A stretch of DNA of 64,000 nucleotides from Immersiella caudata (Eukaryota; Ascomycota; Sordariomycetes; Sordariales; Lasiosphaeriaceae), in assembly GCA_030512335.1 (NCBI GenBank), contig JAULSU010000005.1, positions 868,001 to 932,000 of the forward strand, written 5' to 3'. The position numbers and the translations under genes are program-made. Positions within the stretch are counted from its first letter, which is position 1; every line of letters starts with the position of its first letter. This document shows, in pieces, positions 21,966-31,572 of the stretch. The notes beneath the pieces are model-generated. The model did not search any database. It saw only the letters and a list, made by a program, of their open reading frames with translations, and was not told the origin of the DNA.

Positions 21966-22634
21966 ATGGGCAACAACTCCTCTTGTTTCGGCGACCTCTC
22001 TCACACAGCCTCCTCTTTCGAATCGATTCGCCTCACATCCTCATCCATCGGGTCTATTCACCGCACATCCTCCCACTCCCCAGCGCCGAAGCCCACCCGC
22101 AAAGCACCCTCCCGGACTGTCCCCGTCAAGGCCAAGCAAAACCCGAAGCCCATCATCTCCCCCTCAACCCTCGAAACCACCACCGATCTCCTCACCCACG
22201 ACAGAGGCTGGAACGCCCCCAGCGGAGCCTACGCTAAAAAGCCCATCGAGCTTCTTGCTGTACGAGACAAAAGCATCCAAGTCGGGGATCCTGTGCCGAT
22301 CGATAAGAGGGAGCATCCCAATCGTGATAAGCTTGAGATGCTTAAAAGGGAGTCAAAGAGGTCAGCAGAGAAGAGGAAGAAAGAAAGAGAAACGGAGAAA
22401 GGAAGGGAGAAGGAGAGGGAGAAGGAGAGGGAGAAGGAGAGGGAGAAGGAGAGGGAGAAGGAGAGGGAGAAGGAGAGGGAGAAGGAGAGGGAAAAGGAGA
22501 GGGAAAAGGAAAGGAGGAAAAGAAAGGCCGCTGTTCATAGGTATGAGTCGGCTCCTGTGGGGCTGGGGGTGGGAGTTCTTCAGAAAAGGAAGAAGGAAGA
22601 GAGGGGATGTGACGTGAGAGTATGGGGATTTTGA
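21966..22634 (+). CDS. Charged-helix protein with MGNNSSC start and (EKER)n repeat, unknown
   Basis: Encodes 222 residues in one exon. The start MGNNSSC has Gly2 and a Cys at position 7, the pattern of N-myristoylated and palmitoylated proteins. Residues about 10-60 are Ser/Thr/Pro-rich. A middle section looks conserved (LLTHDRGWNAPSGAYAKKPIELL, DKREHPNRDKLEMLKRE). Residues about 130-185 are almost only Glu, Arg and Lys in a regular EKER pattern, expected to form a long single alpha-helix. It is followed by a hydrophobic/Gly segment and KRKKEERG. If acylated, it would be a membrane-tethered rod. Fifth gene of the disordered block. Confidence 0.65.
   Translation: MGNNSSCFGDLSHTASSFESIRLTSSSIGSIHRTSSHSPAPKPTRKAPSRTVPVKAKQNPKPIISPSTLETTTDLLTHDRGWNAPSGAYAKKPIELLAVRDKSIQVGDPVPIDKREHPNRDKLEMLKRESKRSAEKRKKERETEKGREKEREKEREKEREKEREKEREKEREKEREKEREKERRKRKAAVHRYESAPVGLGVGVLQKRKKEERGCDVRVWGF
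22408..22515 (+). repeat. 12-bp tandem repeat (gagaaggagagg), about 9 units, coding
   Basis: Seven perfect 12-bp units (22408-22491) are followed by two units with G-to-A changes. Because the unit is a multiple of three, gain or loss of copies would lengthen or shorten the EKER helix without breaking the frame. Confidence 0.9.
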
Positions 22635-22866
22635 TGCTTGGCTGGGTCAGCATGGTGCAGAGCGAGCTGTGCATGTGGGCGGTTGCTTCAATAGATGACG
22701 TACGAACAGGGGTGCTACTTCAGAACTTGAGGCAGAAGGCGAATGTTGATACGGGAATGTTGACCAGTTTGACCCCGCTGGGTCTTATATTGGATTGTCG
22801 TCTGACGAGAGAACTAACTGAGATGCGAACCACATGAAGAAGGGCATTCTGCCCGTAAGCCGCGAC

Positions 22867-24384
22867 TTAATAGTTGCAGATTCCTCCAACCTCATCGTCC
22901 ATAGTCCATGTTCCTGCGAGGCCAGCAACTTCCACCTCCTCCGTCGGCCCGGAGAGCTCCTCAGACTTTCCAGCGAAAAAGTCGCCTTGGCCCTCGGTCC
23001 GGATCTGTCGACGCATGAAGCGCTGTGCCCACTGCTCGATGGCAGGCTCACCGGTCTCGTCGCGGGCTTGCTTGAGGAAGGAAATGAGAGCAGTGCCGCC
23101 GGTTCCCTTAAGGTTGCTCTGCTTTCCGTCCACTTGTTTTGCAGCGGCACCACGGGCGTCGTACGCAATGCCCTGGGGCTGGCGAGAGGCAATGGCGAGG
23201 TTCATCTTGCGAGTGGCTACGGGACTGCGGCTGCGGCTGCGTGCGCGCACTTCGCGGCTTGGCAGGACAATGTAGCGAGTAACAATGGCAATGTGCTTGT
23301 CGCGGAGGTTGCTCAGCATGGACAGGCAGGCGTCGTAGGCGAGGCAGAGCGACCGATTGTCGCGGTTCGCTGCGACAAAGTCGCGGATGTTGGCAACGGC
23401 TTGCACATCTCCGAGGAAGCGTGCATGGGGTCCGGGCATGTAGCGGCGCATCTCCATGATGAAGTTGTGCTTGGGCGCAGGCGCCTGCCCTCTGCGCTCC
23501 GACTCAACTTCACGGCCGCGCTTTTCCCCAGTAGGTCGGTGCTCGATGCCAAGGACGATGTCAAAGAACTGGATGAGGCTGCTCTGAGCGTTACTGCCGC
23601 CTGCATACTGGCGGTAGGTCTCGTTTCCGGTACCGTCTTCGTAGATGACGCCTTTGGGCAAGCCGGCCTCGGCCATATTCTTACTACCAGCCAGGAACGG
23701 GCGGATGCGATTGTAGAAGATGGTTGGGTCGCAGCTCTCGTGCATCCGCTGTAACAGCGCGGTGAGGTCATCGAGGCGCTCGGCGAAAGTGTTCAGGTTC
23801 TGCGTCACCGTCGATGCGTCATTCTCGCGAGCTGCGGCAATAGCGGCCAGCATGAGAGAGATTATGGGGGCGCCGCGGGCCTCCATGGCGACGGACACCA
23901 GGTAGAACCATGATTCGTCCAGGGAGCCGGTGAAGGTGTTCAGCGTGGCGAGGTTTTCGAGGTTATCGATGTCCTCATCCATGAACAGCGGCTTGAAGTT
24001 CCACAGACAGACCGCTGCGTAGGTGGCGACGGGCGGCACCTCAAGGCGTTGAGAGACCTTCAGCAGCGGAACTGCAATGGCAGGTGGCAGACTGTCACTG
24101 GGACTATCACCGCCCCAGATGTAGCCGTGGGCCATGAATGACAGCAGCGAGTAGGCTCTGCGCCATTCTGCGTCGTGTTCCAGACCGATGGTGGAGAGCA
24201 CAGGGAGGCGGTCGACCACGCTTCGCAACCGCTTGCTGAGGATGAGAGCCTGCAAGTTGGCCGCGATAGCCTCCCACTTGTTGTAGTAGGGATCCGGGAG
24301 TCTCGTCAACGGTAAGACTTCCGGGAGGAAGCCATGGGTTGGAGAGATTCCATAGTTGGCTAGGACTGGGATGGGCGGAAGCAT
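22867..24384 (-). CDS. Indoleamine 2,3-dioxygenase (kynurenine pathway)
   Basis: Heme dioxygenase that opens the indole ring of tryptophan to N-formylkynurenine, feeding NAD synthesis. It is a 505-residue single exon starting at 24384. Family landmarks: YGISPTHGFLPEVLPLTRLP at the start, then VPPVATYAAVCLWNF, FTGSLDESWFYLVSVAMEARGAP, the region around FYNRIRPFLAGSKN, GGSNAQSSLIQFFDIVLG, MRRYMPGPHARFL and the proximal heme-ligand segment LRDKHIAIVTRYIV (His about 362). The C-terminal 120 residues contain a variable Arg/Ser insert (RARSRSRSP), then conserved GTGGTALISFLKQARDET. It is longer than the animal enzymes (about 405), as is usual for fungal copies. No other kynurenine-pathway gene is nearby. 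Confidence 0.95.
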   Translation of the reverse strand: MLPPIPVLANYGISPTHGFLPEVLPLTRLPDPYYNKWEAIAANLQALILSKRLRSVVDRLPVLSTIGLEHDAEWRRAYSLLSFMAHGYIWGGDSPSDSLPPAIAVPLLKVSQRLEVPPVATYAAVCLWNFKPLFMDEDIDNLENLATLNTFTGSLDESWFYLVSVAMEARGAPIISLMLAAIAAARENDASTVTQNLNTFAERLDDLTALLQRMHESCDPTIFYNRIRPFLAGSKNMAEAGLPKGVIYEDGTGNETYRQYAGGSNAQSSLIQFFDIVLGIEHRPTGEKRGREVESERRGQAPAPKHNFIMEMRRYMPGPHARFLGDVQAVANIRDFVAANRDNRSLCLAYDACLSMLSNLRDKHIAIVTRYIVLPSREVRARSRSRSPVATRKMNLAIASRQPQGIAYDARGAAAKQVDGKQSNLKGTGGTALISFLKQARDETGEPAIEQWAQRFMRRQIRTEGQGDFFAGKSEELSGPTEEVEVAGLAGTWTMDDEVGGICNY

Positions 24385-25624
24385 GACTCTGTTGGCCGGG
24401 TTGTCGACTGAGTGTCAATTGGAGATGAGTTTTCGTGTGACTTGATGGTTGGCAGCCGAGGGCGCCAATTGGCTGAGTCAGAAGTTGAGACGAAAGCGAT
24501 CAAACGATGAAGACCTGACGCAAGGAGTATACAGAATTGTATCTGTAATACTCCTCAGCCGTGCGAAATCCGAGTTGATCCGTGTGCATGGGCTTCGGGG
24601 AGTTGTCGAGAGAAACAGGACCAGTGGCTCAGACGGGGAGGCAAGCTATGCTAATAACCTTGAAGACCGAAACAGTTTCGGCAAGAACGGATTGTGCTAG
24701 AAGCCGGGGCACGCCAACTTTAATAGTCAGCAGCTCCTGCCCGTGTGGATGCGTGACATGACAAACGGAGATAAAATCTGAGAGAAATTCGCCCCTCTTC
24801 GCGCTCATCGATGCCAAGCGGGCATCGAAGCTACTGCGGTCGATGACTGGTGCGCCTTGTTGAGATCAAGTCAGATGCTAGCCACTGCTCTAGTGGTGGG
24901 GACCGAAGGAAAATCTCGCAATTCGCAGACCACAAAGAGTCGGCGCCTGGCCCACCCGAGAGCCCTGTGCTTCTCCGACCGCGGCGTCGCTTGCCTGCCC
25001 GTCTTTCGAACCTCTCTAGCCCGTGACTGCCGCTTGACAGTCCTCGGAGGATGGAGGCCTCAAGCGGCCGGCTGCAGGAAAGCGTGGGGAATGAAGGGCC
25101 TCAAGGTTCCTTTAGGAACCCGCGACGTGGGAGAACTGTCTCCTATGGCCAAAAATATGTGTAATGGGAAACCCGAGGCACGATCTGCCATACGCCCTGC
25201 AGGGACGAGCCGTTCATGGCGGTGGCATGTGCGGGAGATGGTGCGAGATGCGGCCATCGTTCGGGATTCGTATGCAGGGCTGCTCAGTCGCATTGCGCAC
25301 TCGGAGAAACGAATTGGACGGTGGACGATGGAGCGACTAAAAATCAGATCGTGCGCGACGTGAAGAATGGCGCGTGCCCAACAGCAAACCCCGCGCCACC
25401 CCACCCGCCGCTAACCGAGAGAGCTCACGCCCAGGGGTGGTTGGGGGAAGCAAGCGCCAAGCTTCAAGCTCGCATGGCAGCCTCGTTATCCCCGCCAAGG
25501 CTTCAACAGCAGGGATTAGCTTGGCGCCGCGACAACGACGCTCGTTGACAATCCGCAACATCCAACGAGACGCCTGGCAGTGCTTGCGATAGCTAGCGAA
25601 GAGAGCGCCGCTGCTCCATTCGTC
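24385..25624. other. Divergent intergenic region, about 1.2 kb
   Basis: Between IDO (-) and the Vps23 gene (+). Open frames exist on both strands but none shows a motif or a convincing start. I see no repeat or RNA gene. Confidence 0.45.
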
Positions 25625-27466
25625 ATGGTTGTTCAGCAGCATGTGCTGAATTGGCTCTACAGCGTCCTGACAAGCGTACGAGAAAACCCCGCCGTCAAGC
25701 TGCTAACTGGAGGTGCAACGCTAACCAACCCCTCTTCCCCTCCTCACAGGAATATCACGATGTCAACCGAACCTACAGCGACGTAGCCCAGGCGCTCTCG
25801 CAATATCCGTCACTCTCGCCGCGCACCGATGTCCACAGTACGTCCTGTCCTCGCCGCTGGTCCCAACGAGTCGCAAGGACCGAGCCCCTCTGACCGCAGG
25901 CATAGCATTTCCCAACGGCGCCTCGGCGCTCCTCCTCCATCTGTCGGGCACGATACCTGTCCTTTTCCGTGGCACAACATATCGCTTCCCGGTCTCGATA
26001 TGGGTTCCGCACGCATACCCCCGAGAAGCCCCGCTGGCATACGTGACGCCGACTGAGACGATGGTGGTGCGGCCGGGCCAACACGTTGACCCACAGGGGC
26101 AGGTGTATCATCCGTACCTTGTTGGGTGGCCTACGTATTGGGATGTGAGGCAACCGATACTACATGGGTGGTGGAATAGTGGCTAATATGGTCACAGAAG
26201 TCCTCGATACTCGACTTCCTGGCGATCTTGCGGGACGTCTTCGCGAAAGAGCCCCCGGTTATAGCGCGACAATCCGGGCGACCCTTGGGCCAACAAACGC
26301 CGACGCCCACTCCTCCACCGGTACCGCCCCTCCCGCCGGACCTCACCCCGTCGCCGGCTCCTCAGCCCCAAGTACACGCCGGAAGAGACGATCCCAACCG
26401 ACCGCCCCCGCCCCCGCCCAAGCCGGGGGCAACCCCCCCCGAACTCCAACAACCGGGGCCTCCTGTTCCGGTGCGGAACTCCGGGCCGCTTCCACCTCCT
26501 CGGCCTCCCCAACCGCCGGGAATTGGGAGGCCATACGCAGCCGAAGCTCCGGGGGCTCCTCAGGACCAGCATAGTTTCTCGCGTTACGATTCGGCGCCGT
26601 CGTTGCCGCCGCAGGAGCCTCAACCAGCAGTCCAACCGAGGACGTCGTCGTTCCCGCTGCAGTCACAGTACCCCCCACAGCATGGGCCGCCATACCAAGC
26701 CTCGCCGCCGCCTCCCAACCACATACCCGCCCCCTTCCCGTCGGCCCAAGTCCAACCTCCATTCCCACCCCACGATCCACGCCGGATATCCAGCCTAGGC
26801 CCTCCGCAGCCATACGGCACGCCGCCTCCCAGCTGGCAGCAGCAACAACAACAACCTCCCGCCGTCCAACCTGAACCGCAACTGAAACCCCCGCCGGTGC
26901 CTAACCTCCTCGACGAAGACCTAACCCTCACCATCCCCTCCCCCTCGAACGTCCCCGCCCCGCCCATCCCTCCCAACCCTGAGAAGGATGCTCTCCTCCA
27001 CCAGCTAGCTCACACCCTCTACGAAATGCGCCAACGCTCCCGCGCCCAAAATGAAACCTCCCTTCAAGGCCTCGAGGCTCAACGCAACGCTATGAACGCC
27101 GCCGCCGCTAAGATCCAAGCCGAGTCTTCCCAGCTAGCCCAGCTCTCCGCGCTTCTTACCTCCAACACCGCGGTCCTGCAAGATAGTCTACGTAAAGCCG
27201 ACGCCGTGATCGACAGCTCCGCTCGCCATCCGGAGCCGAATATTGATGAGTTGCTGGTGGCGCCTACAGTTGTGGGGAACCAGCTGTATGAGCTTGTCGC
27301 GGAGGAGCGAGCGCTCGCAGATGCGATCTTCACGCTAGGTCGTGCCGTGGAGCGAGGTCGTATTGCGCCGCAGACGTTTGCGAAGCAGACGAGGAGTTTG
27401 GCTAGGGAGTGGTACTTAAAGAAGGCATTGGTGCGGAAGATTGGTGTGGGAATGGGGTTGGCTTGA
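25625..27466 (+). CDS. ESCRT-I subunit Vps23/TSG101 homolog
   Basis: Recognises ubiquitinated cargo on endosomes and recruits later ESCRT complexes. Exons 25625..25675, 25750..25837, 25900..26144 and 26198..27466 give 550 residues; introns are 74, 62 and 53 nt with CTAAC/CTGAC-type branch points. The N-terminal UEV domain (about 18-150) shows EYHDVNRTYSDV, LLLHLSGTIPVLFRG, FPVSIWVPHAYP, YVTPTETMVVRPGQHVD and YHPYLVGW, and ends in ILRDVFAKEPPV. Like all UEV domains it lacks the E2 catalytic Cys. A Pro-rich linker (about 150-400) with PPPP and Gln runs precedes a coiled coil (LLHQLAHTLYEMRQRSRAQNE) and the C-terminal steadiness box (LVAEERALADAIFTLGRAVERG; FAKQTRSLAREWYLKKALVRKI). The tiny first exon is easily missed. 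Confidence 0.92.
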
Positions 27467-27865
27467 GCATGGAGAGTGGGGGTCGTGTTCGTGGGTATGC
27501 CGGGAACGCGATAACCACTAGGCAGCAGGCGATGTGCATTCACCCATATGAAGTAAAAAGACAACAGTTCATCTGACAGTGCAGCTCTGCGTGATGCGGC
27601 ATTGTCGGTCGTGTTCAAGGGGTACCTCAGCCATGTTCACCGGAAGCATTGTGTATCGTCAAGTTATCACAATGTCATTGTCTTCAACTGACTCTGTCCG
27701 TCTACCGCCCCAACACCAGGCTATCCAGTTTCCCGCCATGTCATCGCCATCGTCCGAGCACATAAAAGCTAGCTTCTGCAAGACGTGGCTAACTCTTCCG
27801 TAAAGATACTTCGTGTGATCGCCCCATGTTCTAGCCAAATGATACAAGTCTCTATCATGCATAAC
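27467..27865. other. Convergent 3' intergenic region
   Basis: Tail-to-tail gap between Vps23 (+) and the 1037-residue protein gene (-). No feature recognised. Confidence 0.4.
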
Positions 27866-30800
27866 TCAGAGCCTCGAACTTGGCCCTTGGATTTCCGTCC
27901 GGGAGCCTCCATACCCCTCAAATTTGGCAAAGTTCACCACCCTTCCCGGTCGAGGGTGTTGCAAACCACCGTTTGGCGTCGCCACAAATACATCCCACTC
28001 CTCATCACGCGATGTTGGACGCGGAGGGCCGCCGCTGGGCTCCTGACCATGCATAGACAGGGACCGCGTCCCGCTGGTGCGTCTTTCCCTGATCCTCCGT
28101 CCGATGGCGAATGCTGCGGCTGCGGCGCGCCGTCCCCAGCTGTGGCTGAGGCTGGATCGTCGAGTCGGAACGGCGCGTCCTTCGTCCGGACTGAGAATCG
28201 GACCAACCGCGTTCCGCTTCAGTGTGTGTCCCGCTTTCCTACCGAAAGAGCTGGGATATCGCGATCTTCTCTTCGGAGAAGTCACCGCTTCGCCACGACT
28301 TGCAGCGCTCTCCGCAATCGTAGAGGGCAGACTGCACTCGGTCGCTGAGACGTCTTCATCTGGGGTCGCGCCCGAGGCATCCCGGAATGGGTTAGTGAAG
28401 GCTGTGTCGTCAGTCGCCTCCCACTCGCCCTTCGGCTGCAGCGCCCCGTAGCTCTTGCGGGTAGGTAGGATGCGCCCCGATCTGGTGCTTGCGGCGTGGA
28501 AGAGCGTGGGTGGTGTCTCGGTAGTGTTGTTCACAAGGTCGGTTGAGGACCAGACCACCGTGTTTGGTGCACTCGCTTTTGTTGGAAGAGATGGCTGCTC
28601 GGGACTTTCTTCATGATTTGAAACCTTGTAAACCGTGCCCCTCACCATGATCGCGGACTCGCGGCGCGCGGTTGCGGATTGAAGGAACGATAGCTTGCTG
28701 GGTCGGTTCGGGCCTGGTAAGCTATGTCGTTTCATGGCTTCGAGACTCGACTTTGCGGTAACAGTCTTCGGCACTCCTTTAGCCTTGTCGTCCATCTTCT
28801 TGGTGGCCCCTTTGTTACTCCCAAAGGACAAAACGCGGAACATCTTGGACCCACGCTTGAACTCCCAGCCCGGAACTCGCTTCTTGTCAAATTTGGGTGT
28901 CATACCGGAGTCGTACGACTTGGATCTTCCGCCTGTTGGCAAGCTCACGGAACTTCCAGCGGGGCGCGTCATGCTCTCAAACATGCTAATCCGATCCTTC
29001 ACGGGGGACTCCCTTCTCTTCCTGAGCTTGTTTCGTGGAGGGCGCGAGGGTGTGTCGGTGAGCTCACCTCGAGAGCTTGGCAAGGATGAACGTTCTTTCG
29101 CATGGTTAACATGGTCCGCTGTTGTAGACACAACCACAGATTCTCCAGATGAAGTGCTGCCATGCGATGATGACCTTTGTGTCGAGACTGCAACGGTGGT
29201 TGACACGGTGATGGGTAGACTGGGCCCCGACTTTGCAGGAGCTGTATCTCGACGGTTCTTCTGAAGAAATGGAAGAAACACTGCTGGCTCCTGGGGGCGG
29301 TCGAATACCGTCCGAAGCTGCTGCACCTTGCTGAGCTGCGGCATTCCTTGGCGATCAGCGTCGACGCTACATTCCCTGGAATCGGTATCACCGGCGCTAG
29401 GATCTTCCGGTGCGGCGTTGGGGTCCGCGGTAGAAATCTTGACCGAAAGTATTCGTGGTCGCAGATATGGATATTCTCGGTCCGATCGATTGTGCGCGGA
29501 TTCATGGGCCGATTTGGTCATGTTGCTGTCTTGCCTGTCGGATCGAATCTGCCGGCGGGTGTGGAGGTAACCGGGATTCTTTGGAATGTAACCTGCGCTG
29601 CTACTCTGTTTCAGGCCGACTGAGTGAGAGCCAACTGGAATGCTGTGTCGAAGTGGAATCCGATCGAGGGAGTCAGCAGGTTGTTGGTGTTGGGTCTGTT
29701 CGTCCTTGGATCCGGCCCTCGAATACTTTGATGGGGCGGTATGACCTCCAAAAAGTCTTTCCGTGGCGTCTGTGGTCGTCAAAACGTTGCGCCGGCGAGG
29801 GGTTATTGGTGCTCTGCTCGGCGAAGCCGAGTCAATCGTTGGCAAGGGGACTCGAGCCGAGGCGTTGGTTATATCCTGCTTCGTACCAGATCCGCTGGCT
29901 TTCTCAAAAGACAACCGCAAGTCCGCCACGCTGTTCCATTTTCGTTGAGATGTAGGCTCTTGCGGCAACAAAAGCCTTGAGCGACGGGATTCGACCGGAT
30001 GTGAGTGCTTCTTCGCGGGCGAAAGGGTCGAACCCACGATGTCTTGCCTGGCGTCGTACCCGATTGAATTCGAAGGGACTGTGGTCCGCGTGACCCTCGG
30101 CTCTGTGAACTTCCCTCGCTCAAACACCTTTCTCCTCTCTGCAACGAGCTTTGGGTCCCATCCAACAATCTCGTCTGTCTTCGGCCGACTCAACCTCTTG
30201 ACCGATCCCTCGCCCTGGGGCTTCGCGGCTGGACTCACGAATACGTCATGCTTCTCCTTTCCTTCCAAGACCTTTATGGGATTCTGAGCGTCCTCGCCAT
30301 GAGCTCCACCATCTTCAAACTTCGTATCGTTTCGCTGCGGTAGCGGAGACTTCCCCTTCTGAGCCACCGACCGAAGACGCCCCTTTAAGGCCGCTGGCGA
30401 CGTCAGCGTCGTGGGGGAGACCTGCGTGAAGCGTTCGCTGTGGGCGCTCTTCCGGTCCGACGCAGGGACAGCTAGACGAGGGAGCTTACGAAAAGGAGAT
30501 CCCTCCCTGAATATCGATTGTGGTTGGGATGACAGAGGTGAGGGACGGGCCTGTGATGGTGTTCTGGGGTGTCTTCTCGGCGAAGAGGGGCTGGAAAATG
30601 CGCGATGGTCAATGTGGCTGATGGCTTCGAGGACCTCGTACTTGGATACGATGGGGACTAGCGAGGGCGCAGGTTGTCTCGCTGGCGGCGGAGTGAGCTC
30701 GAGGATTGGCAATTGGTTGGTTCTGAAGTGAGTGTGGGCGTGCCGCGCGGGAGGAGTGACTGGGCCGTCGGTCGTCAGGACCTCTGGTTGGGGGGCATCA

Positions 30801-30979
30801 TCTGTGTTTGGTACTGGGTCTTCTGGGTATGATGCGTCTTCGGTGCTGGATTGACTCTTTCGAGCCAATCTCAGAGGAGCAGGCTTCAACTGCGAGTTGG
30901 AAAAGGTTCGATCGAGCTCGGGCTCGGGGGTGTCTTTGCCTGTCGAATCGATGGCTGACGGAACTGGTTCTGAAGCCAT
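27866..30979 (-). CDS. Large disordered Ser/Pro/Arg-rich protein with repeated short helical motifs, unknown
   Basis: Encodes 1037 residues in one exon from the ATG at 30979. Composition is low-complexity and mostly disordered, with many SP/TP and RxxS sites, so it is probably heavily phosphorylated. A short amphipathic motif recurs in variants: VAERRKVFERGKF, VADLRLSFEKA, VQQLRTVFDRP and VKDRISMFESM, that is a small residue, then R/L, two variable residues and F-[ED]. These islands, plus VPGWEFKRGSKMFRVLSFG and KRHSLPGPNRPSKLSFLQS, look like conserved docking sites in a scaffold. The C terminus ends in a compact segment (DEEWDVFVATPNGGLQHPRPGRVVNFAKFEGY). No catalytic domain, signal peptide or membrane helix. 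A polarity or cytoskeletal scaffold would fit, but that is inference. Confidence 0.75.
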   Translation of the reverse strand: MASEPVPSAIDSTGKDTPEPELDRTFSNSQLKPAPLRLARKSQSSTEDASYPEDPVPNTDDAPQPEVLTTDGPVTPPARHAHTHFRTNQLPILELTPPPARQPAPSLVPIVSKYEVLEAISHIDHRAFSSPSSPRRHPRTPSQARPSPLSSQPQSIFREGSPFRKLPRLAVPASDRKSAHSERFTQVSPTTLTSPAALKGRLRSVAQKGKSPLPQRNDTKFEDGGAHGEDAQNPIKVLEGKEKHDVFVSPAAKPQGEGSVKRLSRPKTDEIVGWDPKLVAERRKVFERGKFTEPRVTRTTVPSNSIGYDARQDIVGSTLSPAKKHSHPVESRRSRLLLPQEPTSQRKWNSVADLRLSFEKASGSGTKQDITNASARVPLPTIDSASPSRAPITPRRRNVLTTTDATERLFGGHTAPSKYSRAGSKDEQTQHQQPADSLDRIPLRHSIPVGSHSVGLKQSSSAGYIPKNPGYLHTRRQIRSDRQDSNMTKSAHESAHNRSDREYPYLRPRILSVKISTADPNAAPEDPSAGDTDSRECSVDADRQGMPQLSKVQQLRTVFDRPQEPAVFLPFLQKNRRDTAPAKSGPSLPITVSTTVAVSTQRSSSHGSTSSGESVVVSTTADHVNHAKERSSLPSSRGELTDTPSRPPRNKLRKRRESPVKDRISMFESMTRPAGSSVSLPTGGRSKSYDSGMTPKFDKKRVPGWEFKRGSKMFRVLSFGSNKGATKKMDDKAKGVPKTVTAKSSLEAMKRHSLPGPNRPSKLSFLQSATARRESAIMVRGTVYKVSNHEESPEQPSLPTKASAPNTVVWSSTDLVNNTTETPPTLFHAASTRSGRILPTRKSYGALQPKGEWEATDDTAFTNPFRDASGATPDEDVSATECSLPSTIAESAASRGEAVTSPKRRSRYPSSFGRKAGHTLKRNAVGPILSPDEGRAVPTRRSSLSHSWGRRAAAAAFAIGRRIRERRTSGTRSLSMHGQEPSGGPPRPTSRDEEWDVFVATPNGGLQHPRPGRVVNFAKFEGYGGSRTEIQGPSSRL

Positions 30980-31572
30980 CGAATATGGTTAGCGAGATGG
31001 TTATGCGAATAGTGTCAACGAGTCAGGAAAGTAAAAGCATCGTCTGGGTATTCGTGAAAAGCAATGCGTCTGCAGTGATGTCGGTGTGTCAACAGCCACC
31101 CGCTCCAGATTCTGGAGGAGATGCAGCAAGATGGAAGGGGCCTGTCATGCGCGAGAAGAAGCGCGACCTGGAGGAGTTGGGGAGCCATTCGCACCTGCTG
31201 AGGGAGGACCCGAATGTTGGTCAAAATTACAATTTGACCTAGGAGAGTTTCCGGCCCTCCGCGATGTGAGTTGGTTGCTGGGTGACGACTCTAGCGGATC
31301 TGCATAGATACAAGAGTCAAATGCATCGCACAAACTGATGCTTTGGAGAAAAAAAAGGATAGCAAAGATGGTCAAAGGAAAGTCGCCGCGCAGGCGCTGA
31401 ATGAAGTTGGACAAAGTAAAACAGGGATGGAAGGAGCGCCCATTTCCCAACTTCCACTACCGCACCACCCTTCCGCCCGCCCACCCGGAATTACAATCCA
31501 TCATCACTGGGCTTCCCTTCAATCCAACGACCCAGAACACCCCTCGATCTCGATCTCCCCGCTCCGCGCCGC
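30980..31572. other. Intergenic
   Basis: Upstream region of the large disordered protein gene and 3' flank of the pheromone receptor gene. No other feature recognised. Confidence 0.45.
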
